Assembly (NCBI GenBank): GCA_030295235.1
Contig: AP026167.1
Span: forward strand, 434,001-498,000
Length of the DNA stretch: 64,000 nucleotides
Direction: 5' to 3'
DNA from: Fistulifera solaris
Taxonomy: Eukaryota > Bacillariophyta > Bacillariophyceae > Naviculales > Stauroneidaceae
The notes under the pieces were generated by a model that did not search any database, was not told where the DNA came from, and was given only the letters and a program-made list of their open reading frames with translations. Numbering within the stretch: position 1 is the stretch's first letter; the number at the start of each line of letters is the position of its first letter. The position numbers and the translations under genes were made by a program. Below, piece by piece: positions 1-10,101 of this stretch.

Positions 1-1634
1 GAAGAAGCAACCAAATCAAACGGAACTGCTCTCCACGTTGTGGTCTACAATCCGCTGGGCCAAAATCAATCAACTGTTTTGCGAATCCCAGTTGCATCAT
101 TAGCGTGCTATGAAATTACTGATTTATCCAACAATATCAGTATTTGCGATCATTCCATCAGGGCAGCCATGCAGCCTGCTGACACCTCTACATATGTCGT
201 ATACTACGACACCGGGTCGCTACCACCTTTGGGCTACAAAACATTTCAGATCAGCAAACAATGCGATTGCCCAACGACAGATATATTTCGAAATCCCTCA
301 CTTGTAATTGTCGAAAAGGAAAGAAGACGACTTCGAAAAGCCACCAGCACTACTATCGCAGTCACAAATGATTTCATGACAGTTGAATTCGATACGATCA
401 CGGGGCAAATGAAAAGAGCTGTATCTGATGGGACCGGGATAGATCTTGTTCAAGATTGGGGCTACTATACGTCATTCGACCATCAGTGGGATCATTCTGA
501 AGTTCCTGCTGTGGATCCTACGCAGAACTCGGGGGCCTACATCTTTCGACCAAGCACTCCAACTCAAGATATACACCATCTTTTGCCTCGAAAGGCGACA
601 GTCGTCGACACTCCTCAAGGCGCGGAAGTTCGCATCGAATTCCATCAAAATTGGATACGGCAAACAACCCGTATTTTCCAGTCTCAACCGTTCATTGAAG
701 TCGAATACGAAATAGGCCCAATCCCTATTGATGATCTTCGAGGAAAAGAAATTGTGACACGATACAGAGCGTCTATTGCCAGCAAGTCGGCCTTCTATAC
801 TGATTCGAATGGACGTGAGTTCCTTCGACGACAACGTAATTATAGACCATCCTGGGATCTCGACGTCTTTGAGCCTGTTGCTGGAAATTTCTATCCAGTC
901 AACACGGCCATTTTCCTTCAAGACAAAAATGCATCTCTAAGCGTAGTAGTCGACCGCTCTCAGGGTGGATCGTCACTGCAAGACGGAACGCTAGAGCTCA
1001 TGGTGCAGAGAAGGAACTTGGCCGATGATGCGAAAGGAGTCGGCGAACCATTAAATGAAACGTCTGGTGGGATGACACCATACCCACCTTATGGGAATGC
1101 GGAACGTGTTGGAGACGGTGTAATAATTCGAGGAACTCATCGAATCATGATAGGGAAAGGTTTGACCGGAGCTAAGCTTGCACGCTCGTTGATGGATTCG
1201 GCATTCGCCGAGCCGCTTATCTTTTTGGAAAATGCACAATCCCTTGCCCAGCTATCTTCCAAAGTGCTTCTTTTTCGTCTGGTCTATCAATCGGTTTGCC
1301 CAAGAATGTGATGCTCATAACGTTTGCGCGTTTGAACACGGCAAAGTACTTACTTCGACTTGGGCACCAGTATGGCGTGGACGATGATGACGAACTAGCA
1401 GAACCCGTAAGCGTGGATATCGGTCTCTTGTTTCTGGGCATTGGTGAAGTTGATACAATAGATGAAATGACTTTAAGTGGCAACCAAAAGTGGGAATCAT
1501 TGCAGAAGACTAAGCTGCCATGGTCAGGCGAAACTGGTAGCACTTCAGACAAGGATACTTCAAACAAGGGTAATATGGTTGTCTTGCGCCCAATGGAAAT
1601 CAGGACGTTTCACGTCACCGTAAAGGCACAATAA
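1..1634 (+). CDS. GH38 alpha-mannosidase (lysosomal/vacuolar type), 3' part, frame break
   Basis: The frame is open from base 1, so the catalytic N-terminal half lies left of the window. What remains is the C-terminal beta-rich half of a class II alpha-mannosidase, which trims mannose from N-glycans in the vacuole/lysosome. Family hallmarks are VEYEIGPIPI, the YTDSNGREF stretch that contacts the active site, and near the end LPKNVMLITFARL, LLRLGHQYGV and PMEIRTFHV, all matching the C-terminus of lysosomal rather than Golgi enzymes. The first frame reaches a stop at 1309-1311, but homologous sequence resumes in another frame by about 1258 and ends at TAA 1632-1634. The change therefore lies between about 1225 and 1262. 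An intron is unlikely because the residues just upstream still align with the family. Family call is firm; the break is unexplained. Confidence 0.88.
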
Positions 1635-2079
1635 TGGATGGACCATTTTACCTACCAAGTATAGCGACCACCTTGAAACAAGATTTACCAACGCAATTCA
1701 TCAAGAACAAGAACACCAGTGTCATCAAAAATCTTGCAATTAAATGCTGTGATCCTTTGGTTGAAAGTAGACCAACGGTACCTTTTGTAGTTGTAAGTTG
1801 TAACGGCCGACCCTTTTCCGGGACTCTTTAGTCAGTCCCATTGGAAACGTCACATCGATAGTTGCGAGTTGCAACGTTGCAACAGAATATTCACTTGCGG
1901 GCGGAAACAGACGCTTTTTGTTACATCCAAGCAACGAAGAGATGCAAAATGCGAAAATGTGGCCTTTTGTTTGTTGCAAGGAAAGAAGGAACAATTATAA
2001 ACAAAGACCAAGAAGAAGGACGTTTATCGCCTTTTACATTAAGTAAAAAAAATCTTCTTTATTACTGACTGGTTTGATA
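1635..2079. other. Intergenic, mannosidase to UTP18
   Basis: No convincing gene. Short open frames on both strands here have no recognisable motifs. It must hold the mannosidase 3' UTR and the UTP18 promoter. Confidence 0.5.
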
Positions 2080-3624
2080 ATGGAGACCGTGAAGGAACAC
2101 AAAAGACGGCGCACGTCGAAGAAGCAAAAACGGATTGCCGCCGAAAAGAAGAAGATGATCGACTTACAGCGTTGCTCTTTGGTAATGGCGAGGTACTTGA
2201 AAGACCACAAGAAATAATGCAATCCAAAACTGGGGGAGATTCTTTGTTTGTGATTGATCGCCAGGGAGAGACACAGACGACGAAAGAATTAGAGAATGTA
2301 CGAGACCTCGAAATTGATAACGGCAACGATGCTGAAGAAAAGGATGGCCCGATTTGGCAGGATGACGACGATGACATCCAAGTCCAATTGAAAAGCAGAT
2401 TAGCAAAACTACGTCACAATCGACAGGAAGGTCCTGTGAGCACGCAACAACTTGAAGGACGCCTTCGAACCTACTATCAACAGTCGCTGACTGCTCAAAC
2501 GAATTGGGCTAAACTTCCCGAAGAAAACGATCAGACAGAGGGAAGAACACACCGTAGTTGACACAGATGAGCCCATGTTGTCACAAGGTGGGCTGAAGCC
2601 AACTATTTTAGCTACTGTTCGCTGTCCGGATGCCAATATGTCAGACCCGAATCAAGCTGCTGTTCAAGCCGTTCACTTTCATCCGGGCTCCGACCCAGAT
2701 CGGCCGCTTTTACTCACGGCTGGCTTGGACAAAACGTTGCGATTTTTTCAAGTAGGTGAAGAAAAGAGTGAGAAAATTCATGGAATCCATTGTAAGTCAC
2801 GAAGCCTTGAGAAGTTCTTTCTATTGCTTTCTGTCTTTGACCTCACAACTGTTATCCTTAGTCCCTAAATTACCGATCTTTAGCGCAAGCTTTCTAGGAG
2901 ACTCTGGGAGTGTCGTTGTGACGGGTCGAAGACCTTTTTCTACATTTATAATGCCATATCGGGAAACTTGGATCACGTGCCACGCATATTAGGACGAGAA
3001 GAAAAGAGTTGGGAAAAGTCGGTGACATCGCCCGATGGGAGCACAATAGCACTGATTGGCAATGATGGTTATGTCGTCCTGTGGGATGTGGCGTCAAAGC
3101 AAATAAACAAAACGCTCAAGATAAATGGCAGCGTTCGGGCAATAACATTCACTCCGGACAATCGTGAGATTCTTGCTAGTGGTAGTGATGGAGATGTGTA
3201 TCGATGGGATCTTCGCAACACCCGGCGGTGCGCAGAGCGATGGTCGAATCAAGACGGCACCATCACTTCAGCTTTGGCGGCATCGTCACGACATGTAGCA
3301 GTGGGAGCGGAAAGCGGTGTTGTCAACTTGTACAAGTCATCGCATTTGGTGAAATCTGTTCTTAACTTGTCAACCTCGGCAGATTTAGTGAAATTCAACT
3401 CCGACGGAGAAATTTTGGCTTTATCAACGCGACGTGAGAAGATGGGACTGAAACTTTTGCATGTGCCATCGGCTACCGTTTTCTCAAATTGGCCGACGTC
3501 CAAGACACCGCTCAATTATGTCTGGTCGTTGGATTTCTCACCGGCGAGTCGATTTTTAGCCATTGGTAACGACAAGGGAAAGTGTTTGCTGTATCAGTTG
3601 AAACATTACAGCAATGATAGTTAA
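2080..3624 (+). CDS. UTP18: U3 snoRNA-associated WD-repeat protein UTP18, one intron, three frame breaks
   Basis: A nucleolar component of the small-subunit processome needed for 18S rRNA maturation. The ATG at 2080 opens a lysine/arginine-rich N-terminus, then an acidic stretch with IWQDDDDD, the GGLKPTILATVR lead-in, and WD repeats including LLTAGLDKTLRFFQV, GNDGYVVLWDV, ASGSDGDVYRWD and the C-terminal FLAIGNDKGKCLLYQLKHYS, which closely matches UTP18 of other eukaryotes. One intron is clear: GTAAGT at 2792 to AG at 2861 (70 nt). Outside it the frame changes three times: between 2090 and 2165, near the A run at about 2522-2527, and at the T5 run near 2936-2940. Homology is continuous across each, so these look like single-base indels. 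Identity is well supported; the exact start is less so because the first break follows it closely. Confidence 0.88.
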
Positions 3625-3990
3625 AGCTAAGTTATCCTCTGATCCAACTCAAATCTGCCTATTGCAACTAAGACATTGCTAATCGGATCATCTAGAGATC
3701 ACCCCAAGCTTCATATGTTCCAAGTGTCTTTACACGTAAGAGCTCGAGCCTTTCTCTTACAAAAAAACGTACCAGGTATAATGAACAGAATTCCCAGCAC
3801 TAGACTCAGGCATCGGGTCACGCGAAAACACTGACTCACTCGTCGTACTTTTCGTTCTATAGATACCAGGTTTTTCATTGATTATGCGCCTGCTCTCGCA
3901 TCTCACATCCTCGCAACCGACACGAACATTGGACATCACACAAGCACGATTTGCTGCTTTGCTTCTATCACCAAAGTTTATTCATTACAG
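3625..3990. other. Intergenic with a TACCAGGTA motif
   Basis: No gene seen. Contains one copy of the intergenic 9-mer TACCAGGTA (3770-3778) about 210 bp before the fibrillin start. Confidence 0.5.
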
Positions 3991-4800
3991 ATGATTCAAT
4001 TAATATCAATATTCATTTGGGTGGCTTTTGCTGACGCGTGGACGTCCAGTCCCCTACAAACCCGCATCCGCACGTCTTTGCGACTCTCCAGCGCATCGTC
4101 TGAAAGTGTAGCTTCCTTGAAAGCGGATTTAATCGCAGCTTGCACTCGGGGAGGCCAACCGGAAAACATCCGTGGCCTTGTAAAAAACTTGATGCAAGTT
4201 GCCAAATCAAACGGAGAAGGGCAATCGAGTAGTTCGTCCGGTTTGCTGTCAGGCGAATGGGAATTATTGTACGGCACCGAAGACGAGACGCGGTCGTCGC
4301 CGTTTTTCTGGGCGTTTCGAAAGGCAACTGACACTGCGGATCAAATTTACAGCATCACCGATAGTATTCCTGCACCATTGAAAGAGGTCGGACCCGCGCG
4401 ACAAAACATCGAATGGATCGATACGGCACAGACAGGTCGTTTCGTATCGCGAGTCAAAGTTGCCACCTTGGGTGGTTTGGCGACGTCTATTATGACGACA
4501 CGAGGAACCATAGTCGGAACCGATGGAACAGATGGTGTTGTCTTGCAGATTGATTCTACCAAACCCGAGAAAAGCACGGCTTTGTCGACAATATTGGGCC
4601 CATTGGGTGGTGTGTTGAACGAGAATGCCCCTCCATTTCCTAGTGGACAAGCTCTCGAACAGCTCCGGCCGGGTTCATCGAAAGTAATTATGCGTACAGG
4701 ATATTGTGACGAAGGTTTGCGAATTAGTTGGGATGATGCACGTCCGGATGATTTCTTTGTGTGGAGACGAAATGAGTTTGCAAATTATGACTTCTTGTAA
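3991..4800 (+). CDS. Plastid lipid-associated protein (PAP/fibrillin family)
   Basis: Fibrillins bind lipids in plastoglobules and thylakoids and are linked to stress tolerance and carotenoid or quinone storage. The 269-residue product starts with a hydrophobic signal peptide (about residues 1-16) ending ADA-W, the aromatic +1 residue typical of bipartite plastid targeting in diatoms, followed by a Ser/Thr/Arg-rich transit region. The PAP domain fills residues 40-265: LKADLIAACTRGG, LSGEWELLYGTEDETRSSPFF (WELLYT-like core), a central beta region with FVSRVKV, and the C-terminal LRISWDDARPDDFFVWRR motif. The frame is intact and single-exon. The ATG is the only one ahead of the signal peptide. 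The exact fibrillin subgroup cannot be decided by eye. Confidence 0.86.
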   Translation: MIQLISIFIWVAFADAWTSSPLQTRIRTSLRLSSASSESVASLKADLIAACTRGGQPENIRGLVKNLMQVAKSNGEGQSSSSSGLLSGEWELLYGTEDETRSSPFFWAFRKATDTADQIYSITDSIPAPLKEVGPARQNIEWIDTAQTGRFVSRVKVATLGGLATSIMTTRGTIVGTDGTDGVVLQIDSTKPEKSTALSTILGPLGGVLNENAPPFPSGQALEQLRPGSSKVIMRTGYCDEGLRISWDDARPDDFFVWRRNEFANYDFL

Positions 4801-5066
4801 TGACGGGGAATCGATTAGATCAAATCTGGTAGCCAATTATTGACTACATATTGCTAGTTTTATTAATACAGCATAGTTTCTCGATCGATTGTAGGTCATC
4901 GACTTCGATCATCATGTGACATAAACTAATCGGACCAAGTCTTCTTTGCGGTCTCCGGATGTTGTTGTAGCTTTTTGGATGCGAGCCGAACAATGGGATA
5001 TCAATAATATAAAAAAGACAGAGTATCAAAGTGTAGATTTCGATATTTTGTCGAGATCTTGTTTAC

Positions 5067-5400
5067 TTACGAAGTCTCGGCGTCCATGTCTGGGTCAAAC
5101 TCTTGAAAACATTTCAACGCCACAGTCAAATAATCATAGAACGATGACACCGAAACCCTCAAAAATTTTGCCTGTGTTGCTTCAAACCGTCTAGCATACC
5201 AGTAAGTGAAAACAGGGAAGCATCTCCGTGAAGCTGACGACGAGCACTTACACTTTCATGCATCGAGGCTCTGCAAAGGCAAAGGTTCTTACTACCTGAT
5301 CGCTTAATTCCGAATCTACTTGCATCACTCGGACCGCTTTCTCCGCCTGTGACGACGTCGGAAAGTTGAGTTCAATCTCGCAGGCGTAGGGATAGTCCAT
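5067..5400 (-). CDS. PCC1: KEOPS complex subunit PCC1, two exons
   Basis: Small dimerising subunit of the KEOPS/EKC complex, which makes the universal t6A modification at position 37 of ANN-decoding tRNAs. Too short and split to stand out as one frame. Exon 1 is complement(5252..5400), ATG at 5400; intron 5191-5251 (61 nt, GTAAGT...CTAG); exon 2 is complement(5067..5190), stop TAA. The joined product is 90 residues with perfect phase. Exon 1 gives LNFPTSSQAEKAVRVMQVD, and the junction makes VRFEATQAKFLRVSVSSF, the signature of the Pcc1 family (RFEAT...LRVSVNSFLD in others), followed by the helix YDYLTVALKCFQEF. Length is typical of the family. Reading by hand; no frame problems. Confidence 0.9.
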
Positions 5401-6154
5401 TGCTAAAGAATGATTATAATATTCGCCGTCTTGTGGTGGATTTTGTGTTGAAATGGCGTGCGCAGGGCGGGGTTGCGCAAGGGGAGAGCGCGTATAAGGA
5501 AAGATGATAATCTCTATCCCTAAGCTACATGAGTTTACGTTAAGGTTAGACGACTTTGTGCCGGTTCTTCGTATTACCAGCTAGCTAATCAAAGTACTTT
5601 GTACTTGTACCAGGTCCCCAGGTAGCGGTGCTGGTACCGGTACTTGATACTCCGTACAAAGTAGAAAGTGGAGAAAGCAGGGGCATAAGTGATAGTTCAT
5701 TCACGAATCACGAGCGACTCGACTCCTTATTCGAGATCCGAATTCCCGCCGCCGCACTCCGCGATTTCCAACATAATAATATTTAACCCCTACAAAAATA
5801 CTCTCCTTCATTTTGTACATCTTGCAACTTCGGCAATTCTCTATGTAGATTATACTGATCACTGCCAATTTCGGCGTCGTGTTGCTGCGTTTCCGATTTC
5901 ATTTTTCCCCTTAAGTATACGCTCTCGATGAATTTCTTACGAAGAGATAGACGCAAGTTTCACTTAAAGTACAGTGTACAGTTACGAGTGACGACCATCT
6001 AAATTCTGAAATCCGCAGCCTGCAACGAGAAGCTAAAACTCCTTCACCTTTCACCTCCTATCCTTGCTTCGAGCGCACCCTTTTGGTCAAACGAAAAAAA
6101 TCAGTATTGTTGCTGATCATTAGTTCCTCCTAAATCACCTTGAAGATCAATAAC
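5401..6154. other. Divergent promoter region PCC1 / nucleotide-sugar transporter
   Basis: No gene supported. It contains a KpnI-like cluster of GGTACC/GTAC steps around 5600-5650 and one TACTCCGTA motif (5648-5656). A frame at 5689-5931 has no recognisable content and is probably chance. Confidence 0.5.
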
Positions 6155-7402
6155 ATGAGCAAAATAATATCTTGGAGCAAAGCATCGTCGGAAACATTGG
6201 ACCCTGAAAGTCTCACTATCACCAGCTTCAAATCAAAAGACGACAACGATGTCGGCACTGGAAGCGATGAGAGTAGCTTTGTTTCAAATAAGTTCAAATT
6301 CGGCCTGCTTCTGCTGGTCGTCCTACAAAACTCGTGTGCAATTCTAGTAGGACGATTCACGCGAACGAACGTACCTGCGTCAGATCTCTATGATATCAAT
6401 CACTTCATTGTCATATCCGAATTTCTGAAATTCATTTTTTCTGCTGTCTTGGAGTTTCGTTCCTCCTCTGGCAATCTTCTATCTTCGGTCGATCGCCATA
6501 TAATCCAGAAACCTTTCGACGCGAGCAAAGTCGCAATTCCTTCTTTTTTGTATCTTATTCAAAACTCGCTCATCTACTCAGCTTTTGCGAATTTATCAGT
6601 ACCTGTTTTCCAGGTCACCAATCAAGGGAAGCTGGTACTCACAGCGTTGCTAAGTGTAATTTTCTTGGAGCGACGATACTCGCTTCAGCAGTGGGTCTGT
6701 TTATTGGGGCTCTCCCTAGGCGTTGCTATTGTGATTCTGGATCAAGCAGAGGGAGAATCTGACATCGGCAAGAAGCGCGACTTGTTGATTGGTCTGTCTG
6801 CCATGGCGATTGCATCTTTCTGTTCGGCGACGGCGGGTGTGTACTTTGAGAAGGTTCTCAAGGCACCTTCAAGCGAGCTGAAACAGCCACAGGCCTCGCT
6901 TTGGATGCGAAACATGCAAATGGCGTTCTACTGCTGCAGCATCGGAATGATTCAGTCTTCGTTTCAAAAATCATCGAATGCGGAACATGCCTATCTACAT
7001 GGTTTTAGCGCCTGGGTTTGGTTATCAGTGATTCTTCAAGCAAGTGGAGGTTTGCTTATCGCATCTGTCATTCAACATCTTGACAATGTTTTCAAAGGCT
7101 TAGCCACTGGTGTGTCGGTTGTGTTATCGTCGGCACTCTCTACGGTTATTTTCGGGAACGTTCTCGGTGTGCAGTTTTGTACAGGCACGGTCATGATTCT
7201 GTGCTCGGTGTACTTTTTCAGCAATCCATTACCCAAGTCATCCCTGGTCAAGAGCTTGATTTCATCATTGGCGGGCAAGAGGTGGGTTCTATGGTTGCTC
7301 TTCACGGCTGCGGTAGGACACCGCGCTGTCCTCCTTATCGCAGCCAATCAAACTCAAAATACACTGGTTGTATTGGAAACATTGTATAAAGTAGAAGGTT
7401 AA
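6155..7402 (+). CDS. Nucleotide-sugar transporter, SLC35A-like
   Basis: A multispanning Golgi/ER antiporter that imports a nucleotide-activated sugar for glycosyltransferases. The 415-residue product has about ten hydrophobic segments, after a polar cytosolic N-terminus of about 50 residues. Family signatures (Nuc_sug_transp) are IPSFLYLIQNSLIYSAFANL, FQVTNQGKLVLTALLSVIFL, the LGLSLGVAIVIL helix, SATAGVYFEKVLK and SVIQHLDNVFKGLATGVSVV, the last corresponding to the conserved K-N/ D-N-x-x-K region of CMP-sialic acid and UDP-galactose carriers. The substrate cannot be told from sequence; with three O-fucosyltransferases nearby GDP-fucose would be attractive, but this subfamily usually carries UDP- or CMP-sugars. 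ATG at 6155 is the first methionine in frame. Single exon, intact. Confidence 0.88.
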   Translation: MSKIISWSKASSETLDPESLTITSFKSKDDNDVGTGSDESSFVSNKFKFGLLLLVVLQNSCAILVGRFTRTNVPASDLYDINHFIVISEFLKFIFSAVLEFRSSSGNLLSSVDRHIIQKPFDASKVAIPSFLYLIQNSLIYSAFANLSVPVFQVTNQGKLVLTALLSVIFLERRYSLQQWVCLLGLSLGVAIVILDQAEGESDIGKKRDLLIGLSAMAIASFCSATAGVYFEKVLKAPSSELKQPQASLWMRNMQMAFYCCSIGMIQSSFQKSSNAEHAYLHGFSAWVWLSVILQASGGLLIASVIQHLDNVFKGLATGVSVVLSSALSTVIFGNVLGVQFCTGTVMILCSVYFFSNPLPKSSLVKSLISSLAGKRWVLWLLFTAAVGHRAVLLIAANQTQNTLVVLETLYKVEG

Positions 7403-7468
7403 CTATTAGGAAACTGGTTCCTTTTATTTGAAACATATGAATTAAAGACTTCGATAGCGGCAATCTGT

Positions 7469-9080
7469 TCACTCACGAGATTCCCATGTCATGTCGAGTG
7501 ATCGTGAGGCGAAGCTGCCGCTTTTGTTACTTCCCTTAGAAATAAGAGATTCGTCGTCGGAGCCAAGATTCAGAGGACTCCGTGTTGGAAAGCTGGCTCG
7601 ATCCCCCGAAGACGTTGGCCCGACGCTGTCCATACTCGTTTCGTGATCAAAAACACGCACGAGTGAGTTTCCTCCAATCGACATGTTGCCATCATTGCTG
7701 CTGCCTGATTCTTCCCCCCCACGAAAGTACGAAGACGCGGCACTTATTTGCTCGGGGAACCACGAATGGCAACTACCAATCGACGACATGCCCATCGAGC
7801 TAGCAGCATCGTAAAACGGTCGAGGTCGAACGTCCGGTGGGGGCATGGCACGCTCATCGGGAACAACTTGCTCCATGAGTTGCACCTCTTGACCCTCCCA
7901 TTCGACTTCTTCCATTTCTTCGTCCGCTTGGTTGCCCCCAGAAGATACTGGAAATGGTATTCTTGTGTCAGTACTATCATGTCCGCACATGACAGATACA
8001 GCATCAAAGGAACCAAGCGAACCCATCACCCGGTCAGCAAAGTGAGCTAAAACCGAGTTTGACGCTTCCGTGTTGTGTTCCATATTATGAGGCTCGTAGT
8101 CACTATCTGTCGCAACGGAGTTTATACTGCCGATCATAGGAGCATATTCATCTTTAAATTTGACCAATCGGCGTTTCCGTGACATGTCTTCGTGTATGTA
8201 AGAAATAGGTTTGCTGCGAGCAGACCGTGATCCGTGTCCGTCTCTCGACGACCCAGAAGGGATGACACTATTCAGGCTACTCGTGGCCCAGTTTTTAAAT
8301 GACTCGGCTCCTGCATTCACAAAGTCAAAAAAGGGTTCGATGGCTGACGTAGAAGGCCCCGTAGGCTGAGCATAGTAGTGAGGGTGCGGAGCCTCGTGTG
8401 TTGTATGTGCATGGTGCGAATATTCGTATTGTGGATGTTGCGGATGTTGATTATGATGAGGTGGGTAAGCTGAAGGCGTATGTGCAGGATAGTTTCCATA
8501 AAATGAATATCCACCCCAGCCAGCACCATAATACGGGGGAGGCGGGGGTGGTGGTGGTTGTTGCTGTTGTGAAAGGTTTTCTTCTCGTTTCATATCAGCT
8601 CTCTGTACGTTAATCTCGGTCTCAATTTCTGCTCGTATCGAAGGCGCATTTTCTCTTAAAGCCTGTGACGCCTTGTCGCGTGCTTTCTCATCTCCGATAT
8701 CTTTCCAGAAACCACATTTTGAATCTCTGGTTAAAAATCTCCCCGGAGGATTTAGACCCCGAATCTCCGAAACAATACTACTCGCGATCAATCGTTTTTC
8801 GCGCTTGAAACGAGCTGTAAGATATACACGCTTTCGTTTTTCTACGAGCAGGCGAAAGCGTTCATTTCCTGGATGGGAGTTGATGGAACCGCCTCTGAAA
8901 ATATTCGATAAATTAGAATGCGAGAGCAAAGTGAGGAAAACAGTGTGCCCAAAGCTATCATTCTTTCCAAGCATACCTTCCACACAAAACGTCCGAATCG
9001 GTTGTCTCTCGAATTATTTCATCAGACTCAAAGAAAGTCAAACCCTCTTCGCTGTTATCATCCGACATAGTTGGAGCCAT
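7469..9080 (-). CDS. DUF6824-domain protein, two exons
   Basis: Unknown function; the domain is expanded in diatoms and is thought to be nuclear. Exon 1 is complement(8977..9080), intron 8895-8976 (82 nt, GTATGC...TTTCAG), exon 2 complement(7469..8894); joined product about 509 residues. The domain spans the junction, which restores DVLCGRGGSINSHPGNERF (residues about 33-50), the defining start of DUF6824, followed by KRLIASSIVSEIRG, GRFLTRD, W-K-D-I-G-D-E-K-A and KASQALRENAP. Downstream is a Q4/P8 tract, a His/Pro/Tyr-rich stretch and a long Ser-rich low-complexity tail with acidic patches, as expected of a regulatory protein. Start chosen as the only ATG ahead of the domain in phase with the splice. 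Frame intact. Confidence 0.85.
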
Positions 9081-10101
9081 TGATTGTTTCCCGATAGTTC
9101 TTGCCTTCTGCTATATAATGCTTGCAAGAGCTTGCTCGTTCCTTTTCGATATTTGGTTCGTGCCTTCCTAAAACATTCCCTCCAATGTGTTCCCAGTTGT
9201 CTATCGAATCGTGCTCAAAAGGTCAAAGATCAAGGCGGTGCGTTCGATTTGAATACTATGGCAGATCAATCATCGCCAAAGCTCTATTCGAACCTTTGCA
9301 AAATACTACCGGAGTACATTTTTATCGCTTAGTTTTACCTGGTGGTATCGGCAGGTTGCTGTTTGCCCCGACCTGGCGTCTTTACTACGGTGGTCCCAGT
9401 CAGAGACAAGTGTACAAATTTTTCGCCAAATAGAAATACTATGGACTTGTTCGGAACTCATAACAGGATAACGTCTTCTTGTCGTCGGCAGCATTGTCCG
9501 GTATTTCCGGTAAGAGTATGAAAAGAAGCGGTTCTATTGCCGTTCGTCAGCCGTTGAAATCGGAAAGAGATATCTGTTGGGAATGGTCCCACTGCACTCC
9601 CAAGTGCCATCTGTTAAGCAACAATGTACTTGTATAGTAGCCTTTCGTCTATGTAACATGTTGTCAGGGAAAATGCTCCGACTCAACTGTCTTTCAGTCC
9701 CGGAAGCGGTTTCAGGCCTATGGAAACACAGATTGCTTACAGAACTAAGAACTAAAGGGCTTGGTCCGATGAATTATTTAGACTAGCTTTTTAGAGGACC
9801 ATTGTCACAAAAATGGTTGTTCCTTCCTTGTCTTCGTTACCCTAAACTTGGGGTGACACTTTGTCGATGTAGGACGCTCGCTTTTCAAATCGGTTGCTCG
9901 AACGATGAGAATCTATTGCCACGGTTTCCTGCAGTAGAGACTAGGAAGCTCAAAGGCCATTTTCGCGACCAAATGTGACAATAAAGCCGATCAAGTGTCC
10001 CATCTCAAGCATGAATACATGATCTACGAAGCTACAGTCATCCCCGTAGCTCAACGAAGTAGCAGCTCTTTTCCACATTAGACGAGGAGATGTCTTTCCA
10101 A
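9081..10101. other. Intergenic, about 1 kb
   Basis: Upstream of the DUF6824 gene and downstream of the first fucosyltransferase. Several short frames (for example 9122-9433, 9577-9786) carry no motif I can name. Nothing else seen. Confidence 0.5.

Noticed and set aside
1159-1250. Possible 92-nt intron that would fix the mannosidase frame
   Set aside because: It would remove residues (LARSLMDSAF region) that still align with the family; a single-base break fits better.
5689-5931. 80-codon ORF upstream of the sugar transporter
   Set aside because: No ATG context or motif; lies in promoter DNA of two divergent genes.
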